Assembly (NCBI GenBank): GCA_030407085.1
Contig: CM059582.1
Location: 209,404,001 to 209,468,000 of the forward strand
From: Trichopria drosophilae
Taxonomy: Eukaryota; Arthropoda; Insecta; Hymenoptera; Diapriidae
DNA: 64,000 nt
Direction: 5' to 3'
Positions 1 to 10,616 of the stretch are shown one piece after another. Both the position numbers and the translations under genes were made by a program. The notes beneath the pieces were generated by a model that made no database searches, was not told the DNA's origin, and was given only the letters and a program-made list of their open reading frames with translations. Position 1 is the stretch's first letter. Each line of letters opens with the position of its first letter.

Positions 1-974
1 GGATGGTAATTAGACTTCGAATAGTGTATAAATAGTATTGAAAGATCTCCAGTTTCAGGATTTTAAACTCCTTTTTATTAAAATATGTGATGGAATTTCG
101 ATTTGATTTTAAACTTTGCTCTCAATAAAAATATTTTGTTTGTCATTGTATCGAATAATTTAAGTCTTAATGTATAAAATAAATGGCAATTTCCATATTT
201 TTATGAATCAAGAAACATTCAAACGTTTTACAGCTTTTGGTTCCGAATAACCCCTTCCTTATCTTAATTTTTTAAGCCTAAGAAATATACGTCTACTTTC
301 TGTGGTATTTTCAAACTGTTTCTTATTTTGAAACTACTTTCTCACTTTAATTGACTTGAAATAATTCATTAATCCTCATTAATTTCACTGCTTCAAATTG
401 AGTAAGTTAGACAATTTATTTAAAGATTCTTTACTTTTTGATTTCCACAGACGTTTATGCCCTTTAAACATATAACGTAAACGAAACGTCGCATTTTATC
501 CCATTTACGGCCACGCAATAATGTTTCATAGCAATATCTTGTCACAGTTTTCATAACACTCCGCAGTAAGTAAAGTAAATACGTTTTCGGAATCTGACGT
601 TGTAACTAATTAAAAGTATTTTGGAAACGCTTCTGTGACTTGACAAAATCACCAAGAAAATTTAAAACCTTTAATTTATAATATAATTCTGTAATATTGC
701 GAAATGCATGTTTTGAAAGATTATAACGAACATTTGTAACATTCTAGAAATATTAGCAATTTTGGAAAGTTAATATTTTAAACCTAATATTTGTCTGTAT
801 TTTAGGATTTACCTATTACAAAATCATCGTTTATTTTCCCTATAAACTAATCGATCACAATTAGAGTCGGATGCTGAACATACATTGATACTTACATAAT
901 AATTTAATATTTACATGGCATGTTAATAAAAACCCTACAACCGGTTAATGAGATAATCGCTAAAAATGACTAAG
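1..974. other. AT-rich non-coding flank
   Basis: No open frame of note and no recognisable repeat boundary. It reads as intron or intergenic DNA upstream of the large IQ-motif exon at 10.6 kb. Confidence 0.6.
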
Positions 975-1150
975 AATAGTATATTATGTAACAAGGGCGC
1001 AATTACCGATCTTCCACGAGTGCGAAGTTTGTCGCACGAGCAACGCGATATTTTTTAATAAGACGGGCGTGGGAATCGATAATTTGCGCCGCAATAATTC
1101 ACTGCAGGGCGCAAAAGCGAGTTCTACTCCCGGAGGGTTAAAAATTTTAA
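975..1150. repeat. Short element with AATAGTAT ends (copy 1)
   Basis: Left end reads ATAGTATATTATGTAACAAG. The body holds GCGCAATTACCGATC, a GTTTGTCGCACGAGC block and CACTGCAGGGCGCAAAA followed by GAGTTCTACTCCCGGAG, then an A/T-rich end. The same ordered blocks recur near 43.6 kb and 46.5 kb, so this is a dispersed family about 110-170 bp long. The ends are weakly inverted (AATAGTAT against AATAGTATTTTTAA in the cleanest copy). The body is much more GC-rich than its surroundings. It has no coding capacity and is probably a non-autonomous DNA element. Confidence 0.6.
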
Positions 1151-1527
1151 TATTTAATTATAAAAACAAGATTTAAATAGTAATTTTTTTAAACGATATT
1201 TTAAATGTTATACTATTTCAACTATAAGACTGGGTCATAACTTGTTTCATAATTTAAGTACCTATTTGGCTTGTATTTTTAAGAGCTTGCTTGAGTTTTG
1301 TATCGCTTTGTCTCACAAAAGGTGCTTTCGCGAAAACGCGTTTAAAGTTTCAAATATCTGAGAGGCGTGGCCGTAGAATGGAAAATTTGGCTGTTTACGC
1401 ACTTTTGTCGGATTCTATCTTTTGGTACCTTAGTTTCGAAATCGTTTAACCCTTTGAGTCACAGACTCCAATAAAGTCGCGCGCTTTTACGCCATCTTTT
1501 CTCGTCATATCTTTCGTATTAAATTCA

Positions 1528-1718
1528 AAATAGTTATTTTTGTATCAAGGGCACAAAATCGAGTTTTACGCCTCGACAATGAAACCCGAGGGACGGCAAA
1601 GCCGGCTCGAGGTTCATGTGGGTGAAAATTTTACGCTTGAGATTCAAACATTGTTTTTTGATGCAGTTGGCGTAAAATCACCATTTTACTGCATCAAAAT
1701 ACTATTTTTTATGCATTG
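1528..1718. repeat. GTATCAAGGGC / TTTTACGCC repeat with inverted A/T ends
   Basis: Left end AAAATAGTTATTTTTGTATC is mirrored by the right end GCATCAAAATACTATTTTTT. Inside are GGGCACAAAATCGAG and TTTTACGCCTCG and several ACGC-type blocks. Related end motifs (GTATCGAAAA, AATACTATTTT) occur near 41.2, 41.55, 51.8 and 55.7 kb. The open frame across it (1540-1722) shows no protein family. Confidence 0.5.
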
Positions 1719-2261
1719 TTAGATAACGAGATACTCAAACTTTAGAAGAATAATGACATTTTGCGAATTCCCAATAGTTTATAATTTTTAAAAATAAACA
1801 TATCCACAACTATCCGTAAGTTTGTAAATCTAATGTGTAAGCGAGGAAATTTGGTAATAGACATTTTCTAAAAGTGTATGAAATAAGTTGTTTAGAGAAC
1901 AGAGATTATAGAAATACATTTACAAAATTCAACATGGCGGATTCAATATGGAGCCCGTAATTATCAACAAGAAATAATCGTAGTACGGGAGTTAAAATCG
2001 TCATGCGGGATTGTGTTTTTTTTTCCTTTGTTATAAACCACATTGTTCGATACAAGAAAGTACGCGTGTTTTTCGCGAATGTGATTGCCGACTCGTGACT
2101 GTAAGACAACATTTATTATGAAATTTGCTGAAATCGCAAGTGACTATAAAAGTGAAAATAGTGAATATGAAAATAAAATTGATTTTGAATTTTCAGCAAT
2201 TTAACAGCAACCTCAAAAACCTGCGAGTAACTATTTTTTTGATAGTTTACTAACAGTTTCA

Positions 2262-2430
2262 ATTTTTCATACGCCATATTGGATCCGCCATTTTGAATCT
2301 TGGGAACCAGGCACCGGATTCGTACTCAGCGACCCCAAAAACCCCCAAGTAGCGATTGTTACGAAAATCCGCTGACGTTTCCAATTTTTCATCCTCCACA
2401 TTTCAGTCGCCATCTTGAAAGCCCAAATGT
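2262..2430. repeat. GCCATTTTGAAT repeat, copy near 2.3 kb
   Basis: Contains CATATTGGATCCGCCATTTT, then a CGGATTCGTACTCAGCGACC block and CCCCCAAGTAGCGATTG, then another CATCTTGAA block. The ordered pair (GCCATTTTGAAT followed by CAGCGACCCCGAAAACC) recurs near 14.3 kb and, more diverged, 18.1 kb. It is a dispersed non-coding family with internally repeated ATGGCGGATCC-type units. Confidence 0.6.
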
Positions 2431-3384
2431 AAAACTTAAGGGGAGGACTTAGTTTTGCTGTCTCACTTTTGTCTCTTTAAAGTAAAATTAACTACCTGAT
2501 CAAATACTTCTCTTGGTTTTATATAAAAATCGATGAGCATTCATAACACGAATCGTCAATAGTTAAATTTGTATAAATCGCGCTGTTTGTTTGTAACGCA
2601 ATTAGAAAGTGTATTCATAAAAAATTATAAGTATCTAAATTAATAAAAGCACATAAAATAGTTAAACAAAACAATAATGATTTTAGTTGACTATTCTTTC
2701 GGTATTCTACTATTTTTATGAAAACATGTCAGCCTTTCATGACCAAAAAAGTTTATACAAGTTTTTCTTCGGTAATTAAGACACTGCAATATAAAAATGT
2801 ATTAGTTGCGTGTTATTGTAATAATAATACATAATTCACGCATAAAAGGAAGCTTCATCGATTTCATAATTTCACACCAATAGATACATTGTCCTTATCA
2901 GTTACGAACATCGCGTGCCGCTGACCTCGATCGTTAAATTCTACCTACATGCATTTTAATTTTTCAAAACTCGATTTACAGTGTGGAAAAGTGTAAATGA
3001 TGTTCTATAAACAGCCGGTCTATTTTAGCCAAATTATGCAAGCGATAAGCCTTAATTTCCACTTCAATTTTACTGAATATACGGATATTTGAAAAAAGCC
3101 ATTAACACCGTCTGATATGAATCATACTTCAGTGCATCGAACTTTCCGAATTAAACTTCAACATGTGAATGAAATTGAAATGCATGCAAACATTTAAATA
3201 TACTTTTATTATGTCAAATGTTTTTTGAATATCAAAGATAATCGATTTTAGTGAGTAATAGTAATTATAATCTATATTTACTAAAGATTTAGTATAATAT
3301 CTGATGCTTAGACCCAACCGGATTAGTAAAGTCCCGTACGTTTACCTAGTCGTAGATGGCAAATTTCAATATCGAATTTCATAA

Positions 3385-3835
3385 TTCAAAACGACGAATC
3401 CAATATGGCGAATGAAAAGACAAAAATAAATTCCATTTGAAGGTAACGGTATATTTCGAGGTTCTGAAGGTTATCGATTACGACTCTAATCTTCAGAATT
3501 TCAAAATTTAAAATGGCGGACGATGCCAATTTGAGTTTGATATCCGAGATTTAAAATTCAAAATGGCTAACGAAAACACGAAAAATAACTTCGATTCCGA
3601 TATAATTGTATACACTGGGCTTTTAGAGGATGCTAATACGAATCCAAACTTCAGAATTAATATTAAAAATGGCCGATTAAAAATGGTGAATGGAAAGGTG
3701 ATAAATAGCATCAATTCATATGAAATAATCAAGTTGGACGTTTTGAGGTCTCTGACTGCAAATCAATTCAAATAAAATTTGTTTATGGCGATCTTAAGTC
3801 TTAATTCTAAAATTCAAAATGGTGTTTAATATAAA
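3385..3835. repeat. Tandem AAAATGGCGGA-type units
   Basis: At least five copies of ATTCAAAATGGC or close variants lie roughly 60-170 bp apart (near 3403, 3514, 3560, 3668, 3819). They are in the opposite orientation to the 2.3 kb copy. A 70-codon plus-strand frame (3563-3775) and a minus-strand frame run through the same repeats. I regard both as products of the repeat unit rather than as a gene. Confidence 0.5.
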
Positions 3836-4129
3836 AACTGAGTCAATTAAATCAAGTTACACGAAATAATCTCACGAGCATAAACTTACATAAGCAAGTG
3901 ATGAACGCGTATAATGATCAAGTATTTATAGTATACCTCATTAACTTATAATAGATTGTTTAAAGTTGTCGATGCAAATAAACAAGAAAAATTTATTTTG
4001 CTTCATATTTCTTCGGTGTCATTGTTTCGTTAAATTTAAGAATTTTTTGGAATCTATTTAAAAATCTCTGCCGATCTAATCAACAAAAGATAACATCACT
4101 TTTCCGGGTTACGCTAAAACGATCGTGAG

Positions 4130-4335
4130 CAAGAAATAAAAAATTCACCTGTCTAGCGAAAGTGACACGTCAGACGCGCGTGCTTGCGATAGTGAGGAGT
4201 ATAGGATTAGAAAAATACCGTCGTAAATCACGTTGGCCTTAAGATCGAAATAACCCAGAATCTGTGTGCTTGAATGACGTCAGACGTCGTCTCTTCGCGA
4301 ATCGAACGTTGCGCGATCGAAACCTATCTACGTAA
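4130..4335. promoter_or_regulatory. CpG-rich patch with a perfect CRE
   Basis: A CpG-rich stretch inside AT-rich DNA. It holds a perfect palindromic CRE, TGACGTCA (4275-4282), an ACGTCAGACG block near 4169 and several TCGCGA/CGCGAT motifs. Candidate enhancer or upstream promoter for the IQ-motif gene whose exon begins at 10617. No TATA box or exon is defined, so the role is inference. Confidence 0.35.
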
Positions 4336-5545
4336 TATTCGCATCCGTGTCATGGAATTGGATTAACCAAAAAATAAAAAAATCGATATATTTTTGAAAA
4401 AATTCTGACAATTTTCCGCAATTTGGTTAATTTTTTTAATTTTTTCGAACACTGACTAGCATGAATTTTGGAGGTGGAAAGTTGTATCAAAAACAGCAGA
4501 ATCATTTGAGAAATTATGTTTTTTTTTCATTTTTATAAAAAAATTTTATTTTCAAAAATTGCTTTCAGTTTAAATGTTTCAGAAAATATATCTGCATTTA
4601 TTTCGGCATTAATAACACTCCTTGTAATTTAATAATTGACTCCAGTTGGTGATGTAATCATTCATTCTAACCTTATTAATGTCATTAACAATTTACGCAT
4701 TTTAGCACATAATGCTGACATTAAGGTTTCAACAGCTTTTGGAGATAACCTTATTTATCTTTCTGTTAAAAACGCTTTTATCAAGACGTTGGCGACTACA
4801 AATTAATTATAAATACTGAAGATATTAAAATGTGATTGTTTCTTAAAAAATGCAGATTACCATTTCAAAATAAAAACTTTAATCCGTGGTATTTAAAAGA
4901 CTTATTTTATTTCAACAAATTGGATATTGTTATTTAATAGAGCTTTTAAAGTGTAAATTTTCTATCATTTTGAAGTTTCCAATATATCCCGAACATAAAC
5001 CTTATATTCAATGTAATATGTACAATTTTAAAATATAATTTTCTATTCCTTCTTTTTTAACCCTTTGAAACACGGTGTACTTTCTGTAGAACATCTTTTT
5101 GTAATCCATTTTTCAGTAGATTAAAATTGAATTTTAGTGCAAATTGTTTCTTCCGTACTTCGATAACATGTTTCTAACTGTAAACAAATTAATATTTATT
5201 ATGAATTATTGTCTTAAATTGTTTATAACGATGAACAATATATACAAATTACGTGTTTTTTTAAAAAGAATGTATGCTAAAAAGAACCCGTCGTTGAAAT
5301 AAGACGAAATGGGATTTTTGGGATTGGTGATTACGAATCTGACCTTACATGTTAGTAGGTTTCTGACCTAATATTGGTTGCAACCTGTTGAGTTTTTATG
5401 GGTGAAAAGCCTCCCTTTTATTATTTCTTTTTATATTTATCATTTCTACATTTCATCTAATTTTATTTTTATATATTCAAATTTTGTCGATGCTTGTACT
5501 GAAGATTTAGACATATTTTGTAAATGTCGTTTAGTTATACACAAG
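4336..5545. other. AT-rich non-coding stretch
   Basis: Long A and T runs and no supported gene. The open frame reaching across 5378-5659 ends inside the LINE tail and has no family signature. Confidence 0.5.
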
Positions 5546-5667
5546 ATTAATTATTATTATTATTATTATACGGCTTTATTGAGACCAAGAGGGAAGATAC
5601 ATAAAAACTCCATCATGGGCAAATGGCGAGTCACAGCTATTAGCTGTATTACAGACTGACCCATAAA

Positions 5668-5873
5668 TCAGTAAATTTAGCAGAATACAAAGGGAAAAAG
5701 TCATAAACATACATAAATACACAAAATATAGTTCACATCAGTAAATTTCACATCAGTAAATTTAGCAGAATACAAAAGAAAAAAAGCCATAAACATACAT
5801 AAATACACAAAATATAGTTCACAGAAATATAAACATACATAAATACTCCAAAATATAGCTCACAGAAACGCAA
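5668..5873 (-). repeat. Tandem repeat in LINE 3' UTR
   Basis: Three partial units sharing CATAAACATACATAAATAC and AAAATATAG(T/C)TCACA. The first two also share CAGTAAATTTAGCAGAATAC. Units begin near 5668, 5753 and 5823. Such repeats are usual in LINE 3' UTRs. Confidence 0.75.
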
Positions 5874-5884
5874 GATTCACACTA

Positions 5885-6990
5885 TTACAATTGACGATTA
5901 CGCAAATGATAAAACTCGCTCACCTTACTCATAAATAGACTACTAGAAAGAACAGATTTACGAATGTTTAACGGAAGAGCATTGAAAATTTTCGACGTAT
6001 AGTACGAAAACGAGCCAGTATATTTGCTGGATGAGTGAACTGGATATCTTAGAGTATATCCTTGTGGAACACCACTTGTAAGAATCTTTTTAGAAGAAGT
6101 AAAACTTAAATTTTCAGATTTTATAGTAACTGACTGAGATCTATGTGTTAGATAAGAGCGAAGGAGGTCGCAAGTCCCTTTAGACACACCATAAAATGCT
6201 AATTTTGCTATCAATAAGTCATGGTTGATGGTATCAAAGGCACGAGTAAAATCAAGAAGACATAAAAGAGTCAGACACTTATGATCCCAGTTAGTTAGTA
6301 CTTCATCAGATACGTTTAGGAGCGCAGTTTCACAACCAAAAAAGCGCCTAAAGCCAGATTGAAACGCTGGGAAAAGTTTGAACTTATTAAAATGTACCAA
6401 CAATTGCTGGTAACAAACTTCCTCAAATATTTTGGAAAGAATTGGTAGCCGACTAATTGGACGAAGATCTTTGGGAACCATAGGCTTTGTAATTTTGGGA
6501 ATTGGATGGACAGATGCAGATTTCCACACTTCAGGAAAATTTGAGGTTGCAATAATTGTATTAATGATATTGAGAATCTCTGCGGTAAACAAAATTTATA
6601 AGATCTTAAAAACATCTCACCTGTAATACCGTCTAAACCCGCACCCGTGCTCTTAGTTTTATTAATTATGTTTATTAGGTAATTCATAGATATTGGGGTA
6701 AAGGAGAACGAGGTACACGAGGGGATTCTGGGCGAATGAGAAGTTAAATAATGGGTAATTAGATTTGCTTTAGGACGAGCTTGAGGAAGACTAGTAAAAT
6801 GTTCATTTATAACATCTGGATCCATTAGGGAGGGGGGAAGCTGAGGTAAGATCGGTTTTGAAATACCAAGATGTTTAATGGTTGACCAGAAATTCTTTTG
6901 AGGGAGTTTGCTAATCGTTTGCAAGTATGCTGTGCGTTCACGCCTAATCGCAGAAGTGGTATAATTTCGGAGACTTTTATAGTAAGTAAT
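5885..6990 (-). pseudogene. Reverse transcriptase of the CR1/Jockey-type LINE (broken)
   Basis: The N-terminal half (around ERTAYLQTISKLPQKNFW and KSTGAGLDGITGEMF) is in one frame down to about 6600. The palm then continues in another frame from about 6592, so there is a frameshift near 6592-6610. In the second frame LRPISRLPILSKIFE is followed by motif A, LLDFTRAFDTINHDLL, and motif B, SGVPQG. Straight after motif B the protein jumps to a typical C-terminal end (YTSKIFNALPLNIRKS). Motif C, the catalytic [F/Y]xDD, is therefore absent, removed by an internal deletion near 6065. The copy cannot encode an active enzyme. No endonuclease domain is present, so it is also 5'-truncated. Confidence 0.85.
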
Positions 6991-7064
6991 TCAGGTAATG
7001 CAAACCCTTGAAAACAAGCTCATCGTAGAATTCTTTTTCATTGCAGAACCAAAGCATGCGAGGC

Positions 7065-7960
7065 TTTTGAGAAAATGTATTTAAAAAAATCTAATTCTGA
7101 AGAAGGATGGATCTATTCGTTTTTGTACAGATTACCGAAAATTATATAATCTAACAATGCAAAATTCTATTTCAATACAAAAAACTCGATCTTTTCGATA
7201 CATTAGAAAATTCTACTTGGTTTTCAATTTTAGGCTTGCAAAGAGAATAATGGAAAATGGAACTTAATCATAATAATAAAGCATTTAGTATAGGTTCTGT
7301 ACTTTGGCAATCAAGTGATCTTCCTTTTGGTGTATGCCACTTTTTTTCGATTAATCAATACTATCATGAATGATCTAATTAAACAACAAATTTGTTTAAT
7401 TCAGGTGGACGATATAATTGTTTTCAATAAATTCTTCGAACAACATTTAAAAGATTTAAAATTAGTTATTCAAATTTATTAAATGTCAATCTCAAAATTC
7501 GCTTAAAAAAATATCTCAAAAGGGAGTTTTATTCTTAAATTGCGTTGATCCAAATGAAACCTCCACAATTATTTACTATTGAACGACCCCTCGAAACAAA
7601 AAGAATGCTTTTTATTAGGATTATGTGCGTATTATCGAACATTTATTAAAAATTTTACTACATCATTATATTAAAAACGATAAAGTCAAATTTGTTTCGG
7701 ATACTACAGTAAAAGATTTATTTTCTCATCTTAAATCATTATTAACTATCTCTCCAATTTTATCCTAACCAGATTTTGACCTTCTTTTTTTTAGATACTA
7801 ATGCATGAAATTTGTGGGATTGAAGTTGTCCTCCCACATATAAATTCCCTATATAACCAAAATCCTCAAACTCGCAAAGAAAATTTTATTGCAATTAAAT
7901 ATTATTTACTATAGAAACATTTAAATTAATTATTTTTCTCATCGTGTACTTTACTGTTAT
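7065..7960 (+). pseudogene. Ty3/gypsy-type pol fossil
   Basis: A decayed retrotransposon pol readable only by changing frame. Signposts in the right order: DGSIRFCTDYRKLYNLT (7106-7156, RT start block); DLFDTLENSTWFSIL (near 7190, motif A side); PFGVCHFF (near 7330, motif B); a VDDIIVF block (7405 onward, the usual Y/F-x-DD position); ECFLLGLCAYYRTFIKNF (7603-7659, RT to RNase H connection); then PQTRKENFIAIKY (near 7870), matching the RNase H block that contains a conserved glutamate. Stops and frameshifts separate nearly all blocks, and no LTR, gag or integrase is visible. It lies head-on to the LINE at its left. An old dead insertion. Confidence 0.8.
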
Positions 7961-10616
7961 AAAACGGTCTTATTAACCTTTGTTTCTTGCTATCCTAATA
8001 CCTCAACGAAGGATGCCAATTACGATTGAATGAAATTTAAACACGTTTATATTTATTTGAATCTCAACTCACGAACAAAGTTTCGAAGTAAAAATACAGT
8101 ACAAATCAATCATAAAACATTCTGTAACAATATTAGCGATTTCTTAATCAGTGTAAGATTGGAAGACAAGAATTAAATCTTTGAATGTAGATGAACGAAA
8201 TCAGTCCTTAAACTTTTTCATACATGAACGATTCTTTTAAAAATATTTTCTTTTAATTACTCTCGAACAGAACAATCACTTCTAAAAAATATAACCGGAA
8301 ATTTCGGCCTGATAACAAATTATTTTTTATCGAGATCTTTCGGTTTCGTGTTTCTGTTTTTTATTTTAAACTTTAGCCTAGTTCTACTAGATGATGACCA
8401 TCCTAGTAAAAACTGGAATTAATGGAATTGGAAGTAGATCGGTTGTACAGCTTATGCATATAAGCTCTCTTTATGATAATCACATTTGCCTACCATTGCT
8501 ATATGTATACTTTTAATTCGACATAAACTGTTGAACCTAGGTATAACGAGAACGTAAAAATATTTATGTATCACTTGCCATTAAGTACCTGTCCATGATC
8601 CCCAATCGTTTTTATGTTACCTATGCGTTTATCGCATTGTAAAGGCCTGACAACGATCATTACCAAAGAAAGAGGCCACATTCACTATATTGCGTTTGTT
8701 CTACATATAACTCTGATTTAAATTTAAAGTTTACAAGTTAAAAATTTCACTTTCATTGCTGCAGTCAACTTAAGTTTTTACTGCTTTCAAAGATTTGAGA
8801 TTGTTTCGGTTACATTATAGTGTATCGGCATTTGAAATGTTTTAGAACATGCTACTTATTTACGTTTCTTTTGTTATTAACGTTACAACATACAGGGCAA
8901 ACAAAAATATTTATTTTCTGGGCTGGGGTCCAGACCACACTAATCCGATGTATTTTCAACTGCTACACAGAAAAAAAGTGTTAAAATTGTTACATCCCAA
9001 ATTAAGCACTGTAACATTTGCAACGATCAGCACTGCCCTTTTCAATGTCAAAAAACGTAATTATTGGGGAAAAATGTCGAAAAAACAGTATTTTTTTCGA
9101 AAAAATGATCATAACTTTTTTCTCTGTAATTTCCGGCTGTTTCTGACCACGGCATTTGAAAGAGGAGGTCCAAATCTATCGATTTTGTCTTATTTCAATT
9201 TTTGTTAACGCTGTTTGGAACAAAAGTTACATCGTTGAAAGTTGTGTCCAAATTCTGGACTTTTGGGACGAAAAGGGTTAAAGCGTCATTTCCACATTTT
9301 TTTCAGGATATACATTTCATGTTAACATTGTTCACAAATGGCGATCTGGTATTAAAAAATAAAATTTCGAAAAGTAGTAAATCCTGGTGAAGTATGTACA
9401 AAATTGAAATAGTCAGGAGGGGACTACGCCAAGTGAATAGTAAAATTTCCTATACAATTTTTCTAGGTGTAAAAGAAATTTAACAAAACTGGAAATTATA
9501 AAAAATTAAAAATAATTAAATTCAGGCATAAATGCTATTAATAAAGGATAGAATAAAATTCACTTTTAATTTTAAAAAGTGCTAAATTCTTTTACGATTT
9601 TGATTATTGATGATCTCTTTTCAATAACATTCCAAATCATATTGTAAGCTGTTTTTTGTTTGATTCTTATATAAAGAGAGAAGTTCAACGATCATAAATG
9701 CCTTGTGTTCGTGAAGACGGTACCATCTGTCGCATTTAATAATTGTCCATAGCACGCGATGCCCTCGTTTTATAAGGAACATGAAGAGATCGGCAAGGGG
9801 CTAAAAGAAAATATGACAACTTCCTTCAAAACAGAATATTTTGGTGTTTACTGATATTTCGACGCTTTTCCAAAATAGTCCGTATTCGCACTTCCATCGT
9901 AAGATTCATCCACAGCTTACACGAAGTGTTAAATTTAGTCAGAGTTAGTAAATATTTTGTTCCTTTCCAGCTACTAAATATTTGTTTCCTTCTATTAAAT
10001 ATTTCTGAGCTGCTATAGCTGTTTGTCGAATATTCGCAATAGTCTCTTGCGAACATAAATATTTAGTTTGTAAATTTTAAGTACCGAGTAAGAGATTCGA
10101 TGGTTGTATCCGAGAATACATTTTAGGGCCTTTCAAATGGATTGAGCTTTCGAGAAAATATGCATTTTTTAACAGCACTTTTTGTATACTGTGTTAAAAA
10201 TGTTTTTTCAAATAAATTTTTATTTCAAATTTAATTGTTTAATTAATTATATAAGTATATATCTGCTCTTGACTGTGTATGACTAATGAATTGTGTTTTG
10301 AATTAAAAAAAATAAATAAAAAAAAAAATTAAAAAAAATAAATAAAAAAAAAAATTAAAAAAAATGTTATTTATTACTAATTCTAACTTATAAAATATAA
10401 ATTTTTCGTAATTTTCCATGTTGTATGTTATTCCTTGCCTCCACTCTTAATTGTGCACTAATTACATATAATATTACTGGAAGTACCGAATTAGTCATCG
10501 CAACTTATCCTTTTCATGTCCACATAAATTTGTCGATCTTTATCGAACCGGAAGTAATTTGAAATTCGTTGCACAAACTATTACAAGTTATATAATGTAA
10601 TTATTTGGTGTTACAG
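7961..10616 (+). other. Probable intron 5' of the IQ-motif exon
   Basis: No supported gene. The 8.85-9.39 kb part (open frames of 119 and 62 codons) is A/T-run-rich and resembles other dispersed non-coding repeats in the window (a CATTTGAAAGAGG block; compare GCCATTCGAAAGAG near 28.7 and 61.0 kb). The 3' end carries a splice acceptor, GTGTTACAG, ending at 10616. Confidence 0.45.
10305..10366. repeat. A-rich tandem repeat
   Basis: Two copies of a unit of about 31 bp made of A runs broken by TAAATA and TT. Confidence 0.8.

Larger units (their letters stand above)
5547..7010 (-). mobile_element. CR1/Jockey-type LINE, internally deleted
   Basis: Minus-strand non-LTR retrotransposon remnant. It has a reverse-transcriptase part (about 7000 to 6075), then a C-terminal tail, a 3' UTR with tandem repeats and a conserved end block (GTCAGTCTGTAATACAGC, then GACTCGCCATTTG), finishing in an (AAT)n tract at 5547-5570. 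The same end block is present near 20.8 kb and 27.1 kb. The part from motif C to the thumb is missing. The family is assigned from the palm motifs and could equally be a neighbouring Jockey-superfamily clade. Confidence 0.8.

Noticed and set aside
3508..3775. Overlapping frames on both strands
   Set aside because: Generated by tandem ATTCAAAATGGC units; neither strand shows a family.
8849..9390. Open frames of 119 and 62 codons
   Set aside because: A/T-run composition, no domain, and similarity to other non-coding repeats in the window.
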